Positions 15,691 through 22,398 of a stretch of 37,909 nt of DNA are shown piece by piece. Made by a program: the position numbers and the translations under genes. Origin of the DNA: an uncultured Dehalococcoidia bacterium (GTDB lineage: Bacteria; Chloroflexota; Dehalococcoidia; Lucifugimonadales; Lucifugimonadaceae); NCBI GenBank assembly GCA_913052475.1, contig CAJXEJ010000023.1, positions 1 through 37,909 of the forward strand, read 5' to 3'. Below the pieces are notes generated by a model that saw only the letters and a program-made list of their open reading frames with translations, was not told the DNA's origin and searched no databases. Position 1 is the stretch's first letter; each line of letters opens with the position of its first letter.

Positions 15691-16919
15691 TAGCCTACTG
15701 CTGCTCCTGTCACGACATCGTCGAATGACCGAACTGTCGGATCAATGGTTACAGTTTCGACTGAATCAGCGATTGCTTCAAGTGTCTTGAGGCCAGTACC
15801 AGTGATAAGAGCAACAGTTTCTTGGTCCGGACCAATTACGCCTTCGCGTACGAGCCGCCGGAGTGTTGAGATTACAACTCCACCTGCAGTTTCAGTGAAG
15901 ATGCCCTCGGTTTCGGCAAGAAGTTTCATGCCTTCGGCAATTTCCGATTCCGGAACAATTGTTCCCGTACCACCAGTCTTGTTAGCAATACTAACGGAGT
16001 AGTAACCATCGGCAGGGGAGCCAATAGCCAACGATTTGGCGATCGTGTCGGGAACGACAGGCTTCGGATGCGCCTGTTTCTCAACGAATGCTTTTGCGAC
16101 CGGTGAGCATCCAAACGGTTGAGCGATGTGCATTTTCGTATCAGCACTATCGATAATCCCAAGTGAAGCGAACTCGTTGAGTCCCTTATATACCTTTGTG
16201 AACAAAGATCCTGATGCCACCGGAACAATGACGTGCTGCGGCGCGTGCCAGCCAAGTTGCTCGGCAAGTTCGTAACCGAGTGACTTGCTGCCTTCTGAGT
16301 AGTACGGGCGCATATTGATATTCACGAACGCCCATCGGCGGTCGTCACCGAGTTCGGAACACAAACGGTTTACGTCATCGTAATTCCCGTTTACGAGAAC
16401 TACGGATCCGAATATCGCGGCACCCAGAACTTTTCCGCTCTCGAGATCTGCAGGTATAAACACCATCGTGTTCATCCCGGCTTTAGCTCCATGGGCGGCG
16501 GTTGCTCCAGCGAGGTTTCCTGTAGAAGCACATGCAATGGTGTCGAAATCGAACTCGATCGCCTTAGTTGAAGCAACAGAAACCACTCGGTCTTTGAACG
16601 AGTGCGTTGGGTTAGCCGCGTCGTTTTTGATCCATAGGTTGTTCAGCCCTAGCTCTCTGCCGAGATTGTCGGCTTTGAGCAGGGGGGTCATGCCAGCACC
16701 AATATTTACGGCATTGTCACGGCTGGCGGGAAGAAGCTGATCGTATCGCCAGATGGTCAATGGGCCGTCCTGAATCGATTCACGGCTTAAGGTTTTGGCA
16801 ATTTCGTCATAGTCGTAGTTAACTTCCAACGGACCAAAACAAAAGTCGCAAACATAGATCGGCTCTTCTGGGTAGTCACGACCACACTCTTTACAACGCA
16901 GGGACTGGACATTTGGCAA
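15690..16919 (-). CDS. thrC: Threonine synthase-like PLP enzyme with N-terminal zinc ribbon
   Basis: A PLP-dependent beta/gamma-replacement enzyme of fold type II; the standard reaction is O-phosphohomoserine to threonine. It has 409 residues. An N-terminal zinc ribbon has C9, C12, C24 and C27. PLP lysine K109 is in NPTHSFKDR, followed by ACASTGNLAGATAAHGAKAG and VPVASGSLFTK (phosphate loop). The next two genes downstream are a NIL protein and a MoaD-type sulfur carrier, so a beta-replacement using a protein thiocarboxylate, as in the CysM/CysO pair, is a possible alternative. No homoserine kinase is nearby. A long leader and a promoter precede it. Confidence 0.9.
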   Translation of the reverse strand: MPNVQSLRCKECGRDYPEEPIYVCDFCFGPLEVNYDYDEIAKTLSRESIQDGPLTIWRYDQLLPASRDNAVNIGAGMTPLLKADNLGRELGLNNLWIKNDAANPTHSFKDRVVSVASTKAIEFDFDTIACASTGNLAGATAAHGAKAGMNTMVFIPADLESGKVLGAAIFGSVVLVNGNYDDVNRLCSELGDDRRWAFVNINMRPYYSEGSKSLGYELAEQLGWHAPQHVIVPVASGSLFTKVYKGLNEFASLGIIDSADTKMHIAQPFGCSPVAKAFVEKQAHPKPVVPDTIAKSLAIGSPADGYYSVSIANKTGGTGTIVPESEIAEGMKLLAETEGIFTETAGGVVISTLRRLVREGVIGPDQETVALITGTGLKTLEAIADSVETVTIDPTVRSFDDVVTGAAVG

Positions 16920-16958
16920 TTTCTAGACTGGACCTCTCAACGGAAGGTGTTGCATAGA

Positions 16959-16986
16959 TCACTTCCGGCAGTCCGGCCGGGAGTGA
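16959..16986 (-). promoter_or_regulatory. Hairpin in the thrC leader
   Basis: Arms TCACT-C-CCGGC and GCCGG-A-AGTGA (transcript sense) pair perfectly except for one internal mismatch, with a six-base loop. It lies about 40-70 bases before the thrC ATG within a predicted leader of about 160 bases. No U-run follows it, so it is not an obvious attenuator. I could not match it to a known riboswitch class. Confidence 0.4.
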
Positions 16987-17084
16987 CAACAGCAGCTCCT
17001 GATCCGAAGCTCGTTGATTCACCGACAACCTGAAGGAATAGCAGAAGGAATCTGAATCCTCTCAGGGAGTAGAACTAGTTATCA

Positions 17085-17113
17085 ATAATATGGGCGAGAT
17101 TCGACATCGTCAA
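17085..17113 (-). promoter_or_regulatory. Predicted sigma70-type promoter for thrC-NIL-moaD
   Basis: On the minus strand, TTGACG (17108-17113) and TATTAT (17085-17090) are separated by exactly 17 bases. Each matches five of six consensus bases. A second TTGACA sits eight bases further upstream. Transcription would start near 17078, giving a leader of about 160 bases before thrC. Confidence 0.55.
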
Positions 17114-17183
17114 TTTGTCAAGCGTGGTCATTCTCAATGACACCTGATTTGACGCGTCCGAAACGTGTTGAGGAATATATGTT

Positions 17184-17475
17184 CTAGATTAACGCACCGC
17201 TAGCTTCGAGTTCGCAGAGATCGAGGAGTTTTCTCAAGGTACTCGCGTCGCCACGTCGATCTATCCACCAGATGAAATTTGCGGAACTATCAACGAAGGT
17301 TCGCAAGCGACAAGAGCAGAACCGCTGTCGGGGTGAATCTCTCCAGAAACGATATTCAAAATCGTCGATTTACCCGCGCCGTTGGATCTACCAACACGAT
17401 ATTTTAACCCGCATTCACGTTGTCGAGGACGGTTGTGGGAGCAAATGACTTTGTGATCCCGTTAAATTGCAGCAT
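17184..17475 (-). pseudogene. Relic of an ABC-transporter-type ATPase (N-terminal part)
   Basis: From an ATG at 17473-17475 the minus strand reads MLQFNGITKSFAPTTVLDNV and then hits TAA. One frame over it continues with a clear Walker A, GRSNGAGKSTILN (about 17355-17390), then EIHPDSG and a stop at 17261-17263. A further frame gives RGDASTLRKLLDLCELEAS to the stop at 17184. Signature, Walker B and H-loop are absent. So this is a short, multiply frameshifted fragment of an ATPase gene. The last 40 codons can also be read from a TTG at 17306 as a peptide starting RTFVDSSAN, which resembles the start of PIN domains, so two relics could be joined here. Confidence 0.65.
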
Positions 17476-17704
17476 AGCCTACACCTTGTCGGGCGCGTCC
17501 AGAATTTCGGAGCGATCCGATCATTCTCAAATGTGAGTGAAGTAGGTTTACTAGCGCAGAATGTCCTCGCAGTTGGCAAACCCGACTTGCTCGCCATTCA
17601 CGACTCAATTAATCACATGGCAATGCAAATCGAACCTTATGCGTGCAGAATGCTTCAAACACACCGATTTATCCCTACCTTGATTCAAAAACAAGTGAGT
17701 AAAA

Positions 17705-18508
17705 ATGATCATCGAATGGAATGTCCACATGTTCAGTTCAGATACTGAGCGATACCCTTTCCATGAGCGAGCCGCGTACACACCAGCCGTAAAGCAACTA
17801 ACGCCCGATCCGCTTGCTGAATACCTCGAACGGATGGTCCACGAAAAGATCGACCGGGCTGTGCTGGTTCATCCGGAACCTTACGGGGATGATCACAGGT
17901 TGGCTCTAGATTGCGTGGCAGCGCGCCCTGATTTGTTCAAGACGACTGCACTGTTCTACCCGAAGGACGATGCTGCTCCAGCAAAGCTGAAGCAGCTCGT
18001 AAGTGACTATGGAGAGTCTCTCGTAGCGTTCCGGTTCCACGCTCACGAGGGCAAGCGAACGTATCTCGACTCCTTCGACGACGCCAACGTACGAGAACTG
18101 TGGAAAACGGCTGGCGAACTGGGTCTGATTATTGAACTTCACATCGGTCCCGACTATGCGGCTCAGGCAGCGAAACTCGCTAGAGAATTCAGTGAATTCA
18201 CCGTACTCGTGGATCATATGGCGGAAGCTAAATTTGGATCAGGACCTGAGTATTCCGACACGATCCGGATGAGCGAACTCGACAATGTCTACATGAAGCT
18301 CTCAGGACTCAATCACTACGCCACCGACGAACCACTCTACGAAAGCGTGATCCCGTTTAGCCGATGGGTTGCCGATTCTTTCGGTCCCGACCGAATGGTG
18401 TGGGGCAGCGGGACACCCGGTATCGTCGACTCCCATCTATCGCACTGGACTGAGGCGGACCGAGCAAAGGTCAAAGGCTGCAACCTTCAACGACTACTCG
18501 GCTTCTAA
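17705..18508 (+). CDS. Amidohydrolase_2 family protein (lactonase-like), altered active site
   Basis: A 267-residue TIM-barrel protein of the amidohydrolase-2/COG3618 type, which includes L-fucono- and L-rhamnono-lactonases and LigI-like lactonases. The start MIIEWNVHMFS keeps only one His of the usual H-x-H, and the C-terminal motif normally W-G-S-D-x-P is WGSGTP, with G236 in place of the key Asp. Other family parts remain (FRFHAHEG, IELHIGP, VLVDHMAEAKFG). GTGAG is present upstream of the ATG. The protein may be catalytically changed or inactive. Its last four bases overlap the convergent EamA gene. A second, motif-complete family member is at 25691. Confidence 0.8.
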   Translation: MIIEWNVHMFSSDTERYPFHERAAYTPAVKQLTPDPLAEYLERMVHEKIDRAVLVHPEPYGDDHRLALDCVAARPDLFKTTALFYPKDDAAPAKLKQLVSDYGESLVAFRFHAHEGKRTYLDSFDDANVRELWKTAGELGLIIELHIGPDYAAQAAKLAREFSEFTVLVDHMAEAKFGSGPEYSDTIRMSELDNVYMKLSGLNHYATDEPLYESVIPFSRWVADSFGPDRMVWGSGTPGIVDSHLSHWTEADRAKVKGCNLQRLLGF

Positions 18509-19383
18509 GGGGCAAGAGCCACGACGATTGCGCCGACACCAATCGTGGCCGCTCCGGCAATCCTGTTCGAACCGACAGATTCCTTCAAAACAATTGCTGC
18601 AAGTAGAACACCGAACACGATCGCCAGTTCTCGAAACGGACCAACGTAACTCACCGGCGCGATTCGGAATGAACTCAATACAAGTCCATATGAAGAAAAT
18701 TGCAGCAGGCCACCCGCAATCGCAACGCGCCAGTGATTTCTGAGTTCATCGGAAAAATCCGATATGTTGTAGCTTCTGCGAAGTATCGGCAGAATGCCAA
18801 GAGATCCACCCAACTGCACCATGAACATGTAGAGCAGGGGTTCAACATATTCGATGCCTTGCTTGTCCCAGTTCGAATAGCCGGCAATTAGAATGCCAGT
18901 AGCGATCGCAAACATCACCCCTCGATCAGCCAGCAGCGCACGTGGTCGCAACCAGACTTTGAGCCCTTCAGATGACGAAGCACCAACTACCACAACCCCG
19001 AGAAATATTGCGGCAATTCCAAGTGCAGCGTGGATCGAAACCGACTCTTTCAGGATTAGCACTCCGAACACCGGAATCAGTACCACACCAAGCCCCCTTG
19101 CGACTGGATATACGACTGAGAGATCGCCATGTTTGTACGCTCGCCCAAGAGTAAAGAAGTAACCAATATGAAGGATTATTGTCCCAACGACGAAAATCCA
19201 TCCGGTTGCAGATGGCGCCTTGGTAACAAGTAGATAGATCGCGAACGGAAGCACAACAACACCACCGAGAAACGCCATGAACCAGTTCGTGATCTCAGGT
19301 ACAGGGGATTTGCGAACCAGAATGTTCCAGGAGGCGTGACAGAGTGCCGCCAGTAGGACAAGTACAACCGCGGTGCCGGACAT
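18505..19383 (-). CDS. EamA/DMT-superfamily transporter
   Basis: A 292-residue inner-membrane protein with ten hydrophobic spans in two EamA repeats (about 5-137 and 150-290). It starts VVLVLLAALCHASWNILVRK, typical of the DMT family, and has the paired ILKESV motifs at the ends of both repeats (VLILKESVSIHAALG and AIVLKESVGSNRIAG). DMT carriers export or import amino acids, sugars or other small metabolites; the substrate cannot be told. It lies between an amidohydrolase gene (tail overlap of 4 bp) and a receiver-domain remnant, at the edge of the sugar-enzyme region. Confidence 0.88.
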   Translation of the reverse strand: MSGTAVVLVLLAALCHASWNILVRKSPVPEITNWFMAFLGGVVVLPFAIYLLVTKAPSATGWIFVVGTIILHIGYFFTLGRAYKHGDLSVVYPVARGLGVVLIPVFGVLILKESVSIHAALGIAAIFLGVVVVGASSSEGLKVWLRPRALLADRGVMFAIATGILIAGYSNWDKQGIEYVEPLLYMFMVQLGGSLGILPILRRSYNISDFSDELRNHWRVAIAGGLLQFSSYGLVLSSFRIAPVSYVGPFRELAIVFGVLLAAIVLKESVGSNRIAGAATIGVGAIVVALAP

Positions 19384-19395
19384 GGGAGACTCGCC

Positions 19396-19653
19396 TCAGG
19401 TGATGAACTGGGGGCTCTTATGTTCGTGATCCGCAGCAATTGCCCAGTCGCCTCGGAGTTTGACGCCACCGTCAGCCTTAGGCTTGGTGATGTACTCAAC
19501 AGTTCCGATCGAACGTACCATCGCCATGTCTTCCGGTCGGCATTTAGCGGTAACCATGATGACCGGGATAGGGCTGGTGAGAGTATCGGCTTTCAAAGTA
19601 GCGAGTGCGAGCCTTACATCGGGGCTGTCATCAACGACAAATATTCGAGCCAA
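19396..19653 (-). pseudogene. Truncated response-regulator receiver domain
   Basis: An 85-residue reading from a TTG. It begins as a receiver domain (MARIFVVDDSPDVR, acidic pair present) and jumps directly to the later part, TLTSPIPVIMVTAKCRPEDM then YITKP (switch Thr and the conserved Lys present). The middle of about 40-45 residues, including the phosphoacceptor Asp, is missing with the frame kept, as from an in-frame deletion. The remaining tail does not match an output domain. It cannot be phosphorylated in the usual way, so it is listed as a pseudogene, though it is still an open frame and could make a small protein. Confidence 0.6.
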
Positions 19654-19865
19654 TTAACTAGTCACCTCTACAAAATTCGTACACACACACTTCACATCTG
19701 TACCGTGACGGGGCACTCAGCACCTTGACAACTGATTCTTCCATAAATCGGACAGCTTTGCACCCGATACGGTTGCGGAGTTGCGAAATTACACCGGGAT
19801 CAACATCATGTATGTTACCCATCAAAATTTTACGGACATTACCCCTGCACTGAGACGAGAATGAT

Positions 19866-20939
19866 ATGCACTACCAGGATGAACGAACAACCGGCTGCCG
19901 GATCTCGGATTCATGGACGTACCGGGGACTCAAAACCGTAATTCTCGAAAACGAATTGCTAAAGGTCTCGCTGATCGCAGACAAAGGTGCCGACGTATTC
20001 GAATTCATCCACAAGAAGACTGACACCGAGTTCATGTGGCGTACACCGTGGTCGGTCAGGAACCAGGGTCTCTCTACGCCCCCAACAGGTGATGGTGACA
20101 ACATCTGGCACGACGCTTATATCGGCGGATGGCAGACCATCGCTCCAACTGGTGGGCCTCCACAGAAGTACGCCAACGCTGATCTCGGACAGCATACCGA
20201 GGCGACTCTGATGCCGTGGGACGCTGTGATCGTTGAAGATACCCCGGAAAGAGTTAGCGCAAAGTTCAGTGTGAGAACAGTACGCACGCCGTTTTGGATC
20301 GAAAAAGTTGTAACAATGCAATCTGACAGTCCCGTTCTCACCGTGACAGACACGCTTACGAATCAGGCTGAAGAAGAGTCCGAAGCGCAGTGGGGGCAGC
20401 ACGTTGCATTCGGCGATCCTTTCCTGTCTCCAAACTGCCGCCTTGATATGGCTGCTGCCGATCATTTCGTACCTCCGGGGTGGGGAGATCGCCTCAAGGA
20501 CGGTCACGTTGGCACGTGGCCAAACGCAGTCGATCCTGATGGAGACGATGTAGATATGGCGAGTTTCCCTCCGAAATCCGACCGTGTTCAGGACTACTCG
20601 GTATTCAAAAACCAAAAAGAGGGTTGGTACGCCGTCACTAATCCCGATCGTGGCGTTGGCTTCGGGCTTGCCTACCCTGTCGATACGTTCAAGTACCTCT
20701 GGTACTGGCAGGTCTTTGGCGGTGCTTTTGGATACCCGTGGTACGGTCGCACATACAACGTTGGTCTCGAGCCGTTCACGAGCCTAAGTTCAGGAATACC
20801 CGAGCCGGGAACTGACGAGCGAACCTCAATGATCTTCAAACCGGGCGAGACTAAATCGGCGACAGTTCGAGCAGTCATCTACGAAAGCACGACCGGCGTA
20901 TCTCACATCTCGCAAGATGGTGAAGTGAGCACGATCTAG
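19866..20939 (+). CDS. DUF4432 / aldose-1-epimerase-like protein (copy 1)
   Basis: A 357-residue galactose-mutarotase-fold protein of the DUF4432/aldose epimerase type. It interconverts sugar anomers or acts on a sugar derivative; the substrate is unknown. It starts MHYQDERTTGCRISDSW and contains LIADKGADVFEF, WHDAYIGGWQTIAPTGG, FKYLWYWQVFGG and YPWYGRTYNVGLEP. The paralogue at 23477 shares these blocks nearly residue for residue. No signal peptide is seen, so it is cytoplasmic. A weak SD (GAGA) precedes the ATG. It ends 77 bases from the convergent dehydratase gene. Confidence 0.82.
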   Translation: MHYQDERTTGCRISDSWTYRGLKTVILENELLKVSLIADKGADVFEFIHKKTDTEFMWRTPWSVRNQGLSTPPTGDGDNIWHDAYIGGWQTIAPTGGPPQKYANADLGQHTEATLMPWDAVIVEDTPERVSAKFSVRTVRTPFWIEKVVTMQSDSPVLTVTDTLTNQAEEESEAQWGQHVAFGDPFLSPNCRLDMAAADHFVPPGWGDRLKDGHVGTWPNAVDPDGDDVDMASFPPKSDRVQDYSVFKNQKEGWYAVTNPDRGVGFGLAYPVDTFKYLWYWQVFGGAFGYPWYGRTYNVGLEPFTSLSSGIPEPGTDERTSMIFKPGETKSATVRAVIYESTTGVSHISQDGEVSTI

Positions 20940-21016
20940 ATTTGTTACTAATCAAAGAGGCGGGAACTATGTGCGAGCCACCTGTTTCTTGCCCTCTGGT
21001 TTTAAGCTGACTCGGA

Positions 21017-22189
21017 CTACACTTCTGCCAGAACACCTTCATCGGTTTGATGGGCACGAATCCAGTCCCAATCGAGCGGAACACCGATGCCGGGACCGTC
21101 TGGTGCGTAGACATTGCCTTCGCTATCGATGCCATCGAGATCATCGTTGTAGCCGAGATAGACCGGTGCTCTGGTTGTTTTCACCTTCGGGTGAACGAGT
21201 CCAAGTTCGAAGAAGTTGGTGTTTCGTATCGAAGACATGATGTGACGGTGAACCGGTCCAGGACCATGCAATTCCACATCCAGGCCGAATCCTTCGGACG
21301 CGTGGGCGATTTTCATTGCGCCAGTCACACCACCGTCTTCGTGTGCACCGGCTCGAACGTAATCAGTCCCCTCAGCCACGATAAAGTCGACGTGCTGCTC
21401 AAGCAGGCGAATGTGCTCTGTTTGGAGCAACGGCGTCTTCACCATTTGGCGAAGTTTGCGATGTGCGAACTGCGAAACACCCCCATCCTGGTACGGATCC
21501 TCCCACCAGAAAAAATTCGCTTCATCACAGGCAAGACCAAGCCTCAGAGCATCACCAAAATTCTTGATCTCGCAGGCGGGGTCGATCAGCAGGTCCATTC
21601 GACCGTCAAACTGCTTACCAAGATTGAGGACATTGTCCACCTCGCGCTGAATATTGCTCCCTGCGAGTCCCCAGCCATGAACCTTGAATGATCGATATCC
21701 CATCTCGTAGCACTGCTCGGCAAAGTCGGCGAAATCCTGAGGAGTCTGCAGACCACCGTTTTCGTCACCATGAAGCGTCGAGGCGTATGCAGGCAACGCC
21801 TTTTTTTCGCCACCCAGTAGTCGATAAAGCGGCTCGTCGTACAGTTTGCCAGCGATGTCCCACAGGCAGATATCGATCACCCCAACACCCAACATAGCGC
21901 CGTGTCGCAGTCCGCGTTTGGTGTCGTTGTAGATCTTCTCACGAGAAAGTACGTCTTTACCAATCAGATATTGCGCAACCGTTTGAACGTCGCCAATAGC
22001 CCGTCCGATCTCAGGGTATTCACCAACGATTCCCTGATCGGTGTGAATCTGAAGGATCGTCCCGGTCTGGGTTAGTTTCGATCCTGCCTCGTAGACCATG
22101 TTGAACGTGTTGTAGTCCTTACCAACATTTTCCAACTCATGCTCGTATGTGGTGACTGACACTTTTGTAATCTTCGGACTGGCTTTCAT
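21017..22189 (-). CDS. Enolase-superfamily (mandelate racemase type) sugar-acid dehydratase
   Basis: A 390-residue enzyme of the MR/MLE branch, whose members mostly dehydrate sugar acids (fuconate, galactonate, rhamnonate and others) by abstracting the alpha proton. Metal ligands are D203 (LLIDPAC), E230 (FFWWEDP) and E258 (LLQTEH); H308 (ELHGPG) is the general acid/base candidate. The strand-2 motif is K169-V-H171 rather than K-x-K. The start is the ATG at 22187-22189 because AGGAG lies six bases upstream; an ATG two codons earlier abuts the SD, and a TTG at 22234 is unlikely. Divergent from the zinc dehydrogenase at 22399. Confidence 0.88.
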   Translation of the reverse strand: MKASPKITKVSVTTYEHELENVGKDYNTFNMVYEAGSKLTQTGTILQIHTDQGIVGEYPEIGRAIGDVQTVAQYLIGKDVLSREKIYNDTKRGLRHGAMLGVGVIDICLWDIAGKLYDEPLYRLLGGEKKALPAYASTLHGDENGGLQTPQDFADFAEQCYEMGYRSFKVHGWGLAGSNIQREVDNVLNLGKQFDGRMDLLIDPACEIKNFGDALRLGLACDEANFFWWEDPYQDGGVSQFAHRKLRQMVKTPLLQTEHIRLLEQHVDFIVAEGTDYVRAGAHEDGGVTGAMKIAHASEGFGLDVELHGPGPVHRHIMSSIRNTNFFELGLVHPKVKTTRAPVYLGYNDDLDGIDSEGNVYAPDGPGIGVPLDWDWIRAHQTDEGVLAEV

Positions 22190-22195
22190 TTCCAT

Positions 22196-22200
22196 CTCCT
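22196..22200 (-). promoter_or_regulatory. Shine-Dalgarno setting the dehydratase start
   Basis: AGGAG on the minus strand, six bases before the ATG at 22187-22189. It excludes the earlier in-frame ATG (22193-22195), which would leave no spacing. Confidence 0.6.
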
Positions 22201-22297
22201 GGGTTGTTGGGGTTGAATATCGCCTGGGTAGCAATCGAATACGGTGGCTACGGTGTTCGATTTGAATTGATTTCGCGGCGGGATGTTAGCACTAATC

Positions 22298-22316
22298 GAT
22301 GAGGCAATTCCTCATC
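22298..22316. promoter_or_regulatory. Operator-like inverted repeat GATGAGG-N5-CCTCATC
   Basis: Two perfect 7-base arms around a 5-base spacer in the 209-base divergent space between the dehydratase (minus) and zinc dehydrogenase (plus) genes. It lies 10 bases upstream of the predicted -35 of the dehydrogenase promoter. Size and symmetry suit a dimeric repressor or activator. I found no matching copy ahead of the other genes of the cluster and no regulator gene in the window. Confidence 0.55.
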
Positions 22317-22326
22317 AAACGGCCGA

Positions 22327-22354
22327 TTGCGTCATGTTGTCCCCCGTGTAGAAT
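22327..22354 (+). promoter_or_regulatory. Predicted promoter for the zinc dehydrogenase gene
   Basis: TTGCGT (22327-22332) and TAGAAT (22349-22354) with a 16-base spacer. The -10 matches five of six and the -35 four of six. The start would fall near 22361, about 38 bases before the ATG. It lies immediately downstream of the inverted repeat at 22298. Confidence 0.4.
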
Positions 22355-22398
22355 TCCGTCGAAATTCATAGCAAAGCGAACTCGATCGAAAAAACTAC

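Larger units (their letters stand above)
16920..17704. other. Gene-poor decayed region upstream of thrC
   Basis: About 785 bases with no intact gene. From the thrC side it holds the thrC leader and promoter (to about 17113), then an ABC-ATPase relic (17184-17475), then about 230 bases that on the minus strand show a stop-riddled reading (VVNGEQVGFANCEDILR) recalling the C-terminus of an ABC ATPase such as LivF/LivG. That second reading is weak. The plus-strand open frame at 17467-17748 runs antisense to it and overlaps the amidohydrolase start, so it is not called. Confidence 0.5.

Noticed and set aside
16920-17080. T-box or SAM riboswitch ahead of thrC
   Set aside because: No AGGGTGG-type antiterminator or SAM-I core was found; only a hairpin and a CTGAGAGG stretch are present, not enough for a class.
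17467-17748. Open frame of 93 codons upstream of the amidohydrolase
   Set aside because: It runs antisense to the ABC-like relic and into the amidohydrolase gene in another frame; its text matches nothing I know.
19677-19695. CA-rich simple repeat upstream of the receiver remnant
   Set aside because: Only a few CA units; too short to suggest phase variation.
19959-20615. Antisense open frame of 218 codons in DUF4432 copy 1
   Set aside because: The plus-strand protein has a conserved paralogue; the antisense reading has no recognisable features.
20940-21016. Terminator between convergent DUF4432 copy 1 and the dehydratase
   Set aside because: A GAGGCGGG / GCCCTC pairing was considered, but the arms do not match well enough for a stable stem.
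21047-21691. Long open frame of 214 codons antisense to the dehydratase
   Set aside because: The opposite strand encodes an enzyme with intact catalytic residues; the antisense frame is a by-product of codon use.
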